The notes beneath the pieces are model-generated. The model ran no database searches and was not told the DNA's origin. It worked only from the letters and a program-made list of their open reading frames with translations. From assembly GCF_039537985.1 (NCBI RefSeq), contig NZ_BAABBN010000007.1:496001-560000 (forward strand): a stretch of DNA of 64,000 bases, read 5' to 3'. A program made the position numbers and the translations under genes. Positions 51,546 through 61,664 of the stretch are shown here, one piece after another (the first letter of the stretch is position 1; each line of letters opens with the position of its first letter). The DNA is from Litoribacillus peritrichatus (GTDB taxonomy: Bacteria > Pseudomonadota > Gammaproteobacteria > Pseudomonadales > Litoribrevibacteraceae).

Positions 51546-54500
51546 ATGGCTGAGCACCACGACTACGTTGCCCTGGAGTGGGTAAAAGGTGAAATTGAGG
51601 ATACGCTGAAGCAGGCTGAACAGTCTCTTGAGGCATTTGTGGAGTCGCCGGATGACGGGACTCGGATGCGCTTCTGTTTGACCTATATCCATCAAGTGCA
51701 TGGTACATTGCAGATGGTGGAGTTTTATGGTGCAGCATTACTTGCAGAAGAAATGGAAACGGTTGCCCAGGCCATCATCAATGGCAAGGTGCCGCATGTA
51801 AAAGACGCTCAAGAAGTGTTGATGCAAGCCATTCTCCAGTTACCAGGGTATTTGGAACACCTGCAGGCTGGTAAAGATGATATACCGGTTACGTTATTGC
51901 CTTTGCTGAACGATTTGCGTTCTGCTCGTGGTGACAGCTTGTTGACAGAAACGTCTCTGTTCAGCCCGAATTTATTGCCTTTGCGTTCTGATGAGCATTT
52001 TACGTTTCATGCGCCGGGGGCTTTCGAAAAGATTCCCCGCCTTCGTGAAGCGTATCGGCTTGGTCTGATCGGAGTCATTCGTAACGTTGACCTGGATAAA
52101 AGTTTCAGCACTTTGGCAAAAGTCTGTATGCACTTGGAGCAGCTTTGCGGTGAAGCCCCTATTGCAAGATTGTGGTGGATTGCTGGTGCCGTCGTTGAGG
52201 GCATGTCGAGCAATACTATTGATAGCGGTTTGGCGGTAAAAACCTTGCTAAGGCAGGTTGAAAAAGAAATTGGCCGTCTTCAAACGGACGGCGAAACGGC
52301 GTTGAATGAGCCGGTGCCGGAAGAGCTGGCTAAGAATCTACTGTATTACATTGCTAAGTCCTCTTCGGATGCTTCTTCCGTACGCAGTATTAAACAAGTA
52401 TTTGGCTTAATTTCAGCGTTACCTACCGAGCAAGAGAGCGCTAAGGCCTTGCAAGGTTCTTATAAGTCCGCAATGGACTCGGTGGTTTCGGCTCTGACTG
52501 AAGAATTAGTGAACCTAAAAGAGCGTTTTGATTTGTTCACGCGTTCGGATAACTACGACTTTGATAAGTTGGCCGAGTTAGGTTCTACGTTCAAGCAAAT
52601 TTCAGATACGTTGGCGGTTTTGGGTCTTGGGCCTGAGCGTAAATCACTGCTTGATCAAAACGATAAAATTGAAAGTTGGATAGAGACAAAACAAAAGCCT
52701 GAGCAGCAAGAGTTAATGGCCATTGCCAGTGAGCTGCTCATGGTGGAAGTGGGCTTAAATGCCGCTGCTAATAAAACCTCCAGCGGTGGTGCGTCTACTT
52801 CGACTTCTGATATTCCGGTCGATGCATTGAATACAGCCCAGGCGGCAGTAGTAAAAGAATGTCGCAACGGCCTGGAGCAAGTTAAAGACTCGATCATCAG
52901 CTTCATCGCATCTCAATGGGAGACTTCAGAAGTTGAAGCCGTGCCTGAGTTGCTGAAAAGTGTGGAAGGCGCCTTGTTTATGGTGCCTCAGCTGGCAAGA
53001 GCGGCTGAGATTCTAGCGCAAACCCGAGACGTGGTTGAAACCAGAATTCTGGCGCCTGGCAGCGAAAATCCGTCCTGGGAAATGATGGATGGATTGGCAG
53101 ACGCTGTAGCTGGCGTTGATTATTATCTTGAGCGGGTAACGGAAAGTGCCCAGGAAGAAGGCGGTTCAGTATTGGATGTGGCAGCAGAAAGTATTTCTGC
53201 AATCACAGGCCAGCAGATTGTTACTCAAGAGTTGATGGCAGATCACAGTGCGGATATTAGCACTGAACACGAAGACGACAGCGACGAACTGTCTCTTGAA
53301 TTGATGCCTGAGCCGGATTCAGAGTTTACCGTCGATTTAGCTGACGAAGAAACATCAGAGTTTACTGACACGGTTAGTCTGGAACCTGATCCCATGACGT
53401 CCGTTGAACTTGATAGCACACCTGAAACTGCCCAAGAGCCGGAGCCAGAAGTGCCTGAATTGAGCGTTGATCTGGACTTGGCCGATGGGTCAGCAGAAGC
53501 GGACGCGCTACCGGATCTTGATTTTGAATTGCCGGATGAAAGTGATCAAACTTCTTCCGAAGACGATTTGGGCTACAGTATTAGTGGTTTTGACTCCTCT
53601 GACATTCAACACGCAGTTTCCGATGCAATTGACCATGCCGATGATGGGCTTGAATTAGACTTCACGTTGGATGAAGAAACGCAGGTTACGTCTGAAACGG
53701 AGGTTGATTCAGCCGATGAAGAGCCGCTGATTTCGCCTATAGAATTACCTGAAGAAACTGAAATTAAATTAGGTGATGAGCTTTCTGTAAGTGAAGGCAG
53801 CCGGGTTGAAGATTCTTTTGTCAGTGAAAGTTCAGCGGAAGATGCCGAAACAGAAAGTGATGACGTAGCGTTGGACGTGGGATTAGCGACGGATGATGTG
53901 TTATCTGAGCTGATTCTTGAAGAAAATACTCCACAAATTACAACTGACGCGCCTGTCGAGCCTGAAGAACCAGAGGCATCGGGTAATGATATGATCGATG
54001 AGGAAATCATCGAGATATTTACCGAGGAAGCCGAAGAAGTTCAGGAAACCATTGCAGAATTTTTGCCTGCTTATAAAGCCGATTACACTAATACTGAAGC
54101 GCAAACAGAAGTGCGCAGAGCTTTCCATACATTGAAAGGCAGTGGTCGCCTGGTAGGGGCTGAGGACGTTGGTGAGCTGGCCTGGAAAGTGGAAAACCTG
54201 CTTAACCGGGTGATTGACCAAACGATCGAAGCCTCACCGGTTATGTTCGATCTTATTGATCGTGTATGCGAAGTATTGCCTTCGTTGGTAGACGACTTCT
54301 CAAAGCACCAGAAATCTGGCGCCGATGTGACGCCTCTGATGAACGCAGCCGATGAAGTTCTGGAAGGCAAGACTCCGGCCATTCTGTCTGCCAGTGCAGA
54401 TAAACCAAAAGATGCTCCGGAATTAATCGTCGAAGCCGAAGAAGCGAGTGGTGTTTCTGAGGATGCTTCAGGTCAGAACGATTCCGAACCTAGCTTAGAC

Positions 54501-57500
54501 GTTGAGCATCGTGCAGATGAAGAACACGATGTAGATGAAGAAATCACCATAGAACTTGATGAAGCGTCGGATCTGCTCAATATCTTTAAGAGCGAAGCAG
54601 AAACTCATCTGGCGGTGATTCACGAGTTTTATACGGACAACCAAAACGTTGATCAGGTCAGTTTGAATGACGACGTGCAAAGAGCACTTCATACCCTCAA
54701 GGGCAGTGCTCATATGGCGGGTGTGACGGCCGTTGCCGATCTGGCCAGTGAATGTGAACGCATTGTCAAAGAAGCTCGCTCTGCGCACTTGATGGCCGAT
54801 AGCATCTTGCTAGGCCAATTGAATGATGCGGCTGAGTGGATTGCAGCAGCGATTAAAGATATGTCGAAAGAAACAAAGGTTTCTTTCGACATGGATGATG
54901 AATGGTTAACCACATTGTCGGAGACTTTGTCTCGCTTGCCGAGTGAAGTCAGACATACCGAAAATTCAGAGAAGGCGTCTCAGGTGGATGCGTCGCCTGA
55001 TCATCAAATGATGAATATCTTCCTGATGGAAGGCATGGACATTCTGGGTGATATTGAATTGCTTTCGGGCCAATGGCGAAAAGATGCGCTGAATACTCAA
55101 CTTTCCGGTGACCTGGAAGGTGAGTACATTACGCTGGCTCGAGCTGCGAAGATGTCGCGTGTGGACCATTTCTCTGATGTGTCAGAAGCCTTGTCTAAGC
55201 TGATTGGAGAGGTCAGTTCACTTGCCGGTGAGCCTAACGCGGCGTTTTTTGATGAACTGGAAAAAGGTTATGAATATTTAGTGTCCTTGATGGATCTGTT
55301 GGCTGCGGGTCAGTCGATACCGTCCAATGATGCTTTGATTGGGGCCATTCATGGGTTGGATCGGGACGCTATGGTTGCGTCTTTATCTCCGGAAGCAGAA
55401 GCGCCACTTACCGACGACTTTGGTGGTGAAGTATCGCTGGAAGGCGATTTCGAATTTGACGAAGCAGACGATCTTAATTCGTTAGGTGAACTGGAAGAAC
55501 CGACAGGGTTTGCACAGCCTACCGATACGGCAGAACAGGACGATTTAGCCAGCGATGACGATTTAGCGGCATTGGTTGATGAGTTTGATGAGTTTGGTGA
55601 AAGCGTTGATGCCTATGCCGAGCCAGAGGTTTTACCTGAAACGTCTGACATGACCGATGAAGATGAAAGCGAGTTGGTCAGCATTTTCCTTGAAGAAGCC
55701 GATGATATTGTCTCCCACCTGGATGAGAACCTTCAGGGGTGGCAAAGGCAGCCGGATTCGCTGACGCCTGTGCATGAACTTCAGCGCTCGATTCATACCT
55801 TAAAAGGTGGCGCGAGACTGGCCGAATTTGAAGCGGTTGGTGACTTGTGTCACGAGCTTGAAAATCTGTATGAAGGTCTGTCTGAAGGCCGATTCCAGTA
55901 CAGCCAACCGTTGGCCAATTTACTTCAGGATTGTCATGATGCTATTGCCAGTCAAATCGGGGACATTCATGATCACAAAACACCGGGCTCTTTTCCTGAA
56001 CTAGAACAACGCATTCTGGGCTACATGAAAGGTGGCGCAGTGGCTGAAGTTGTTGCTGAAACAGAAGAATTCAGTGAGCTGAGTTCTGTGGCTGATCGAG
56101 AGTTATCTCAGGCCGCGCCTGTACCGTTAAGCAGTAACGTTGATCCGGAGCTGGTTGAAATCTTCCTTGAAGAAGCGGAAGAAATTCTCGAAAGTATTAC
56201 TGAGCAGCTTGAGAGCTGGGCGGATAATCAACAAGATTTAACACCTGTGGCAGAGTTGCAACGTGAATTGCACACGCTCAAAGGTGGCGCGCGAATGGCC
56301 GAGTTGGCGCCGATTGGTGACTTGGGTCATGAGCTTGAAAACCTCTATGAGGGATTGGTTCAGGGCGTATTTAAGAGTTCAGAGCCTTTATTGGAGTTGT
56401 TGCGCTCGTGCCATGATCGCTTAGCGGACATGATAGATGCCGTCAATTCAGGTGTGATGCCGACTGCAGCCGGTGACCTGGTGCAGGCTGTCACCAGTTA
56501 TTGCAAGACAGGCAGTTATGATTTATCACCAGCGGACACGGAAGATGGTGCGCTGGCAGAGAGCGATCTGGAAGAAAGCGCTGTGGAAGACGCAGCCGAA
56601 GCTGGTTTTGAAGAGAGCGTTGAACCAGACTTGGTTGATGACTCGATTCTTGAAGAAGAGACAGAGCTATCTGTTGGGTTTGATGATGTAGAATCCTTGG
56701 ACGTTCCGACGCTGGACGAAAGCTATGGCTTGTCTACAGATACGGCTGAGGAAGACATTGCATCAGAGACTGATTCTGAAATCATCGAACTGACGGCTCA
56801 GGATGGTGTTGAAGAGTTTGACCTGGCAGTGACACCGGACGTTTCTGAAGATTCGTCTTTTGCTTCTGAAGACTCGCAACCTCAAATCACAGCGTCTGAA
56901 CTTGAAGAGGATACCGTCGTTGAAGCAGGTGTTGATCTGCCTGCAGTGGATGGCACTGCTGACGTCGCGTTGGATGACATTTCAGAGTTGTCGCTGGATG
57001 ATGTAGAGGTTACAGAAACGCACTCCGAAACAGACGCATTGGATATTCCTGTTCTTACCGATGAACAACCGGTGACTGAACCGGAAGTGGAGTTGCCTGC
57101 CGATCTTTCCGTATCGCCGGACTTAACTGATATTCCACTGTCTGGCATTCAAGAGCTTACTGATACTCCTGATCTATCTGATACTCCAGAGCTGGCTGAC
57201 ATTCCTGAATTAACTGACATTCCAGAATTAACTGACATTCCAGAATTAACTGACATTCCTGAATTAAGCGAAACTCTGGAAGTGGATGATTCATTGGATG
57301 CTGAGATTCCGGAAGCGCTAACCTTTGAGGAGGTTGCTTCGGAAGAGGTTTCTGCTGATGAAACTGGTTTTGATGAAACGCTGCCTGTTGCCGAAGATGA
57401 CTTCGAACTTCCCGAGATAGAAGACGAAATTGATCTGGCAGCGCTTGGTTTGTCGGAAGAGGACCTCTCTGGCGATCTGGACATTGATCTGAGTGATTTG

Positions 57501-59966
57501 GGTCTGTCAGCACTGGACGCGGCAGAACTGGAAATTTCAGGCATGTTCCATGAAGAAGCAAAGGAGCTTTTTGAGTCTCTGGATAACGTGGCTCATTCAT
57601 GGCGGACAGATCCAGCCAACCAAAAGCTGAAGTCTGAAGTATTACGTTTACTTCATACCATCAAAGGCGGCGCGCGTGTGGCCAAGATGGATGAGTTAGC
57701 AGGCAGTACCCACGACCTTGAAAGTTATGTGGAAAGAGCATCGGACACGCTGGATGAAGAATATTTCTCCGGTTTAGAGAAACGCATTGATGTGTTGCAG
57801 TCTAAGATTTCCGGGCTGTCTTTGTCGTCGCAAGCACCTGCAGTTGCCGAGGGTGATGCTGAGCTTTCGTTACCGACGATTGCGAATGATGATGCCTTGT
57901 CAGCGGGTTCGGCGGAGCTACAGATTGAAGAAGTTAAGCCTCTGGACGCTGAGCTCAACGTTGTTGATGAAGATAAGTTGCTCGATGAGCTTTCTCACCT
58001 GGACGAAATGGAAGACGCGCCAGAAGAGCTGATTCTTGGTAATGAAGTTGAAATTGAATTGATTCCGGCGCCGGAATTTGGTCCTGTGGTTCGGGAAGGC
58101 ATTGCAGACCAAACTAAGGTGGGCTCGGGTCAGGAGCAAGTGAAAGTTTCTTCCGAGTTGCTGGAAAATCTGGTGAACCTTGCCGGTGAAACCTCGATCT
58201 CTCGCGGACGTCTGGAAACGGAAGTGTCTGATATCGGCTTCACACTGGAAGATATGGATATTACGGTCGGTCGTCTGCAGGAGCAGTTGAAGCGTTTGGA
58301 TTTGGAAACGCAGGCTCAAATCTCGTACCGTACCGAGATGCAACAGTCTCATGACTATGATGACTTCGATCCGTTAGAAATGGATCGATACACCAACATG
58401 CAGCAGTTGTCTCGTTCTCTGCTTGAGTCCGTGACCGATATTCTGGACTTGCGCGCGACACTTGAAAACAAAGTGCGTGATTCAGAGACCTTATTGCTAC
58501 AGCAGTCGCGCATTAATACCGAACTGCAGGAAGGCCTGATGCGAACCCGAATGGTTCCATTCAGTCGTCTGGTTCCTCGTTTGCGCCGTATTGTTCGCCA
58601 GGTCAGTCAGGAGCTGGGCAAACAAGTGGACTTTAAGGTCCATAATGCGGAAGGTGAAATGGACAGAACCGTGCTGGAACGCATGGTTGCACCGCTTGAG
58701 CACATGCTTCGAAATGCGGTGGATCATGGTATTGAGATGCCGGATGTTCGTAAGAAAGCAGGCAAGAAACCTAAAGGCACCGTTGATTTATTTGTAGGCC
58801 GTGAAGGCGGTGAAGTTGTCCTGAAGCTGAAAGACGATGGTGCTGGTGTTAATTTTGAAGCGGTTCGTAACAAAGCGATCGAACGTCAATTAATGAAACC
58901 TGAGTCTGATTTAACGGATCATGAAGTAATTCAGTTTATTTTCAGCCCAGGTTTCTCAACGGCCAAAAAAGTCACTCAAATATCCGGTCGTGGCGTAGGT
59001 ATGGACGTTGTGAACAGTGAAATTAAGCAACTCGGTGGTAATGTTGCTATTGACTCTGTTTACGGCAAAGGCTCTGAATTTGATGTTCGCTTGCCATTCA
59101 CGGTATCGGTAAACCGGGCATTGATGGTGAAAATCGGTGATGACCTTTACGCCATTCCATTGAATACCATTGAGGGTATTGTTCGTGTCAGCCCTTATGA
59201 GCTGGAAGAGTTCTACCGTGAAGGATCGACTCTCCCTTACGTTTATGCCGGTAAAGAATACCGCATGGAGTACATGGGGGACTTGCTGAAATCAGGACAC
59301 ACACCAAAACTGCAGGGACAGGTGTTGCCTCTGCCTGTGTTGCTGGTTCGTGGTGCTGAGCACCCGATTGCCTTGCAAGTCGATAGCCTGATGGGAAGCC
59401 GTGAGGTGGTGGTGAAATCCTTGGGTGCTCAGTTCAGTACGGTTGAAGGCGTATCAGGCGCTACCATTCTTGGTGATGGTAGTGTGGTGATCATTCTTGA
59501 TCTGGCTGCATTGATCCGTTCCGAACATGCGCATCTGGAAGAGTTGGCTAACAACGCAGCGCTTGCTGAACCACCTGAGGTTGTTGACGAGGAACGGCCG
59601 TTACGAGTCATGGTGGTGGATGATTCTGTCACTGTGCGTAAGGTAACTTCACGTGTACTCCAGCGCCAGGGTTATGATGTATCAACGGCCAAAGATGGAG
59701 TGGATGCCATCGCTAAGCTGCAGGATGAGCGTCCTGACATCATGTTGCTGGATATTGAAATGCCGCGTATGGACGGTTTTGAAGTCGCCTCTTTTGTTCG
59801 TCACAATGAACAACTGGCCGATCTTCCTATTATTATGATTACTTCACGAACGGGCGAAAAGCATCGTGAAAGAGCAATGTCGATTGGCGTGAACCATTAT
59901 ATGGGCAAACCTTTCCAAGAGACGACGTTGTTAGAAACCATTGAGTTGTTGGTTGGAAAACAGTAG
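51546..59966 (+). CDS. chpA: ChpA (PilL) hybrid histidine kinase with multiple Hpt domains
   Basis: ChpA is the CheA-like kinase that phosphorylates PilG and PilH. At 2806 residues it is longer than the ~2470-residue P. aeruginosa protein. After degenerate Hpt-like N-terminal domains (one with IHQVHGTLQMVEF at about 50), five intact Hpt modules carry HT(L/I)KG histidines at 861, 1049, 1417, 1576 and 2037. Another helical module around 1160-1260 lacks the His. Long acidic linkers separate them; one contains a tandem hexapeptide repeat. Next come the CheA dimerisation helices (from about 2200), an ATPase domain (HMLRNAVDHGIEMP, GRGVGMDVV), a CheW-like domain and a receiver with Asp2736 (LLDIEMPRMDGFE). 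TTGGAG precedes the ATG. chpB follows. Confidence 0.96.
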   Translation: MAEHHDYVALEWVKGEIEDTLKQAEQSLEAFVESPDDGTRMRFCLTYIHQVHGTLQMVEFYGAALLAEEMETVAQAIINGKVPHVKDAQEVLMQAILQLPGYLEHLQAGKDDIPVTLLPLLNDLRSARGDSLLTETSLFSPNLLPLRSDEHFTFHAPGAFEKIPRLREAYRLGLIGVIRNVDLDKSFSTLAKVCMHLEQLCGEAPIARLWWIAGAVVEGMSSNTIDSGLAVKTLLRQVEKEIGRLQTDGETALNEPVPEELAKNLLYYIAKSSSDASSVRSIKQVFGLISALPTEQESAKALQGSYKSAMDSVVSALTEELVNLKERFDLFTRSDNYDFDKLAELGSTFKQISDTLAVLGLGPERKSLLDQNDKIESWIETKQKPEQQELMAIASELLMVEVGLNAAANKTSSGGASTSTSDIPVDALNTAQAAVVKECRNGLEQVKDSIISFIASQWETSEVEAVPELLKSVEGALFMVPQLARAAEILAQTRDVVETRILAPGSENPSWEMMDGLADAVAGVDYYLERVTESAQEEGGSVLDVAAESISAITGQQIVTQELMADHSADISTEHEDDSDELSLELMPEPDSEFTVDLADEETSEFTDTVSLEPDPMTSVELDSTPETAQEPEPEVPELSVDLDLADGSAEADALPDLDFELPDESDQTSSEDDLGYSISGFDSSDIQHAVSDAIDHADDGLELDFTLDEETQVTSETEVDSADEEPLISPIELPEETEIKLGDELSVSEGSRVEDSFVSESSAEDAETESDDVALDVGLATDDVLSELILEENTPQITTDAPVEPEEPEASGNDMIDEEIIEIFTEEAEEVQETIAEFLPAYKADYTNTEAQTEVRRAFHTLKGSGRLVGAEDVGELAWKVENLLNRVIDQTIEASPVMFDLIDRVCEVLPSLVDDFSKHQKSGADVTPLMNAADEVLEGKTPAILSASADKPKDAPELIVEAEEASGVSEDASGQNDSEPSLDVEHRADEEHDVDEEITIELDEASDLLNIFKSEAETHLAVIHEFYTDNQNVDQVSLNDDVQRALHTLKGSAHMAGVTAVADLASECERIVKEARSAHLMADSILLGQLNDAAEWIAAAIKDMSKETKVSFDMDDEWLTTLSETLSRLPSEVRHTENSEKASQVDASPDHQMMNIFLMEGMDILGDIELLSGQWRKDALNTQLSGDLEGEYITLARAAKMSRVDHFSDVSEALSKLIGEVSSLAGEPNAAFFDELEKGYEYLVSLMDLLAAGQSIPSNDALIGAIHGLDRDAMVASLSPEAEAPLTDDFGGEVSLEGDFEFDEADDLNSLGELEEPTGFAQPTDTAEQDDLASDDDLAALVDEFDEFGESVDAYAEPEVLPETSDMTDEDESELVSIFLEEADDIVSHLDENLQGWQRQPDSLTPVHELQRSIHTLKGGARLAEFEAVGDLCHELENLYEGLSEGRFQYSQPLANLLQDCHDAIASQIGDIHDHKTPGSFPELEQRILGYMKGGAVAEVVAETEEFSELSSVADRELSQAAPVPLSSNVDPELVEIFLEEAEEILESITEQLESWADNQQDLTPVAELQRELHTLKGGARMAELAPIGDLGHELENLYEGLVQGVFKSSEPLLELLRSCHDRLADMIDAVNSGVMPTAAGDLVQAVTSYCKTGSYDLSPADTEDGALAESDLEESAVEDAAEAGFEESVEPDLVDDSILEEETELSVGFDDVESLDVPTLDESYGLSTDTAEEDIASETDSEIIELTAQDGVEEFDLAVTPDVSEDSSFASEDSQPQITASELEEDTVVEAGVDLPAVDGTADVALDDISELSLDDVEVTETHSETDALDIPVLTDEQPVTEPEVELPADLSVSPDLTDIPLSGIQELTDTPDLSDTPELADIPELTDIPELTDIPELTDIPELSETLEVDDSLDAEIPEALTFEEVASEEVSADETGFDETLPVAEDDFELPEIEDEIDLAALGLSEEDLSGDLDIDLSDLGLSALDAAELEISGMFHEEAKELFESLDNVAHSWRTDPANQKLKSEVLRLLHTIKGGARVAKMDELAGSTHDLESYVERASDTLDEEYFSGLEKRIDVLQSKISGLSLSSQAPAVAEGDAELSLPTIANDDALSAGSAELQIEEVKPLDAELNVVDEDKLLDELSHLDEMEDAPEELILGNEVEIELIPAPEFGPVVREGIADQTKVGSGQEQVKVSSELLENLVNLAGETSISRGRLETEVSDIGFTLEDMDITVGRLQEQLKRLDLETQAQISYRTEMQQSHDYDDFDPLEMDRYTNMQQLSRSLLESVTDILDLRATLENKVRDSETLLLQQSRINTELQEGLMRTRMVPFSRLVPRLRRIVRQVSQELGKQVDFKVHNAEGEMDRTVLERMVAPLEHMLRNAVDHGIEMPDVRKKAGKKPKGTVDLFVGREGGEVVLKLKDDGAGVNFEAVRNKAIERQLMKPESDLTDHEVIQFIFSPGFSTAKKVTQISGRGVGMDVVNSEIKQLGGNVAIDSVYGKGSEFDVRLPFTVSVNRALMVKIGDDLYAIPLNTIEGIVRVSPYELEEFYREGSTLPYVYAGKEYRMEYMGDLLKSGHTPKLQGQVLPLPVLLVRGAEHPIALQVDSLMGSREVVVKSLGAQFSTVEGVSGATILGDGSVVIILDLAALIRSEHAHLEELANNAALAEPPEVVDEERPLRVMVVDDSVTVRKVTSRVLQRQGYDVSTAKDGVDAIAKLQDERPDIMLLDIEMPRMDGFEVASFVRHNEQLADLPIIMITSRTGEKHRERAMSIGVNHYMGKPFQETTLLETIELLVGKQ
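57153..57278 (+). repeat. 18 bp tandem repeat inside chpA
   Basis: Six 18 bp units plus a degenerate seventh encode the hexapeptide (E/D)L(T/S/A)D(I/T)P. Three neighbouring units (57207-57260) are identical except for one base. The array is in frame within an acidic linker between the fourth and fifth intact Hpt domains. Copy number could change by multiples of six residues without breaking the frame. Confidence 0.9.
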
Positions 59967-59989
59967 GTATCAGGTTGACAGTTACAGGC

Positions 59990-61123
59990 ATGAAAATAGG
60001 TATTGTTTCAGACAAGCCGCTTCACACGAACACACTGGGCAAAGCAGTGGAAGAGATCGGCTTGGTTGTTGCTGTGAATACATCACCGGATCGAGTATCG
60101 GACGATGAAATCACAGATGAAACAATAGCTGCATGGATCATTGATCTTGCGGATGAAGATAAATGGTCTGATTTTCTTGACCAGGTATTGGATACCACCA
60201 CGGTGCCCATTTTGTTTGGTGAAGGTGAGGTGCCGCCGTTTAACAGCGATGAGTTTGTGCGCTGGCAGAAGCGTTTTAATAAAAAGGTACGCTCGTTACT
60301 GACAACCAGTGAAACGATTGTGATTCCTGAGTTGAAAGTGCCTTTGCTTTCTTCGTCAGTGAAGGAAGAGCAGGCTGAGTCGAACGTCTCTCAAAAAACG
60401 CCGGAGTTGATGTCAACGGAAAGCCAGGCCCAGAAAATTTCATTGCCAGCGAACATCACTAAGCCTTTGCCTAAAGGAACGCCCGCGCCCTATGTATGGG
60501 TGCTGGGTGCATCTTTGGGTGGGCCGGGTGCGGTTAAGCGGTTTTTGGATGTTTTGCCGGAAGGTTTGCCAGTGGGGTTTGTGTACGCACAGCACATTGA
60601 TAACAACTTTTTACCGGTGCTCAATCAGGTATTGGGCCGACACTCTGCATTCGATATGAAGCACTGCGGTCATAAAAAGAAAGTGGCCGTTGGCGAAGTC
60701 CATATTGTACCGGTCAACCACCAAATTCAGTGCACCAAAGAAGAGGGGGTTATTTTTGTTCATAATCGCCCTTGGCAGGGGTTGTATAGCCCGTCGATTT
60801 CTCATGTGATGAAAGAGTTCGCACTGTGTTATGGGCCTGATACCGGCTCCATTATATTCAGTGGGATGGGCGATGATGCCTCAGATGGTGCCAATGCGAT
60901 GACGGATTCAGGTGCGCAAGTTTGGGTGCAGACGCTCTCAACGTGCGCCAGTGCGTCTATGCCGGAATCGGTATTAGGCACCGGACGCAGCTCTTTTCAG
61001 GGGACGCCAGAGGAGCTTGCAGAGAAGCTGGTTCAGGTAATTGCTTCCCGATATCAAGATGCCGTTATTGTTGATGAACACACGGGAGATGTGTCCATTG
61101 ATGATCCAATTTATCCTTTTTAA
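59990..61123 (+). CDS. chpB: CheB-type methylesterase ChpB
   Basis: ChpB is expected to demethylate PilJ. From ATG 59990 it has 377 residues. The C-terminal CheB domain has the triad Ser175 (LGASLGGPGAV), His202 (YAQHIDNN) and Asp296 (SGMGDDASDG). The N-terminal ~110 residues look like a receiver that lost most phosphorylation residues: a lone Asp in AAWIIDLADED and no DD pair or KP motif. A TTG at 59975 with AGTAGG upstream would add five residues; it is a realistic alternative start. The gene begins a few bases after the chpA stop. Confidence 0.9.
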   Translation: MKIGIVSDKPLHTNTLGKAVEEIGLVVAVNTSPDRVSDDEITDETIAAWIIDLADEDKWSDFLDQVLDTTTVPILFGEGEVPPFNSDEFVRWQKRFNKKVRSLLTTSETIVIPELKVPLLSSSVKEEQAESNVSQKTPELMSTESQAQKISLPANITKPLPKGTPAPYVWVLGASLGGPGAVKRFLDVLPEGLPVGFVYAQHIDNNFLPVLNQVLGRHSAFDMKHCGHKKKVAVGEVHIVPVNHQIQCTKEEGVIFVHNRPWQGLYSPSISHVMKEFALCYGPDTGSIIFSGMGDDASDGANAMTDSGAQVWVQTLSTCASASMPESVLGTGRSSFQGTPEELAEKLVQVIASRYQDAVIVDEHTGDVSIDDPIYPF

Positions 61124-61140
61124 TTGATAGGTAAGAGTTC

Positions 61141-61590
61141 ATGGCTGAACAATTAAGTCAGGTTGCTTGTTTGCGCTTTCCGAAGGAACCTAAAAACATC
61201 GTGCTTCCTAACGTTTCGGTGGCTGAAGTTATTCCTTACCAAGCTCCGAAGAAGGAAACCGGGCCGGAGTGGCTGTTGGGCTATTTTTCCTGGCGAAACA
61301 TCCAGGTTCCAATTGTTTCTATCGAGCTGCTGAATGAAGAAAAGCCGTTTGAGGTGAATGAACGAACTCGCTTAGCGGTTATTAATCGTTTGTCCGGCAA
61401 ATCCAAGTTTGAGTTCTTTGCGGTTCCGTTTGCGGATCTACCGACATTGGTGCGTGTTCACGCCGATGAAATGAAGTCGTCCGATGCGTTTTTATTGCCG
61501 GTTGAGCGAGCGGCGGCGGAATTGGAGGACCAGACGGTGGTCATCCCGGATCTGGAAAAAATTGAACTGATGCTAACCCAGCTGGGCTAG
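61141..61590 (+). CDS. chpC: CheW-like adaptor ChpC
   Basis: ChpC is an accessory CheW-like protein that may connect additional receptors to ChpA. This 149-residue protein retains a weak CheW fold: VSVAEVIPYQAP, LLGYFSWRNIQVPIVSIELLN (matching the CheW core GxxxxRGxxxPVxDL) and a terminal hydrophobic strand. It is the last gene of the chemosensory operon, with a terminator hairpin directly after it. Confidence 0.88.
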   Translation: MAEQLSQVACLRFPKEPKNIVLPNVSVAEVIPYQAPKKETGPEWLLGYFSWRNIQVPIVSIELLNEEKPFEVNERTRLAVINRLSGKSKFEFFAVPFADLPTLVRVHADEMKSSDAFLLPVERAAAELEDQTVVIPDLEKIELMLTQLG

Positions 61591-61598
61591 TTGCGGTT

Positions 61599-61633
61599 CG
61601 AGGGCGTTGCTCTCGTTTATTCACTTTTTTGGC
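61599..61633 (+). terminator. Terminator of the pilG-chpC operon
   Basis: CGAGGGC (61599-61605) pairs with GCTCTCG (61609-61615, one G-U) around GTT, and is followed by TTTATTCACTTTTTT. It lies nine bases after the chpC stop. Confidence 0.55.
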
Positions 61634-61664
61634 CGTATTTTTGAATTAAGTACGTCGCCAATGA

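Noticed and set aside
57153..57278. Regular repeats considered as a CRISPR-like array
   Set aside because: The 18 bp units are contiguous without spacers and translate in frame as a hexapeptide repeat in chpA.
57149..57544. Ser-rich antisense frames opposite the chpA linkers
   Set aside because: Asp/Glu-rich coding sequence reads as Ser-rich on the other strand; the tandem repeat explains the apparent regularity.
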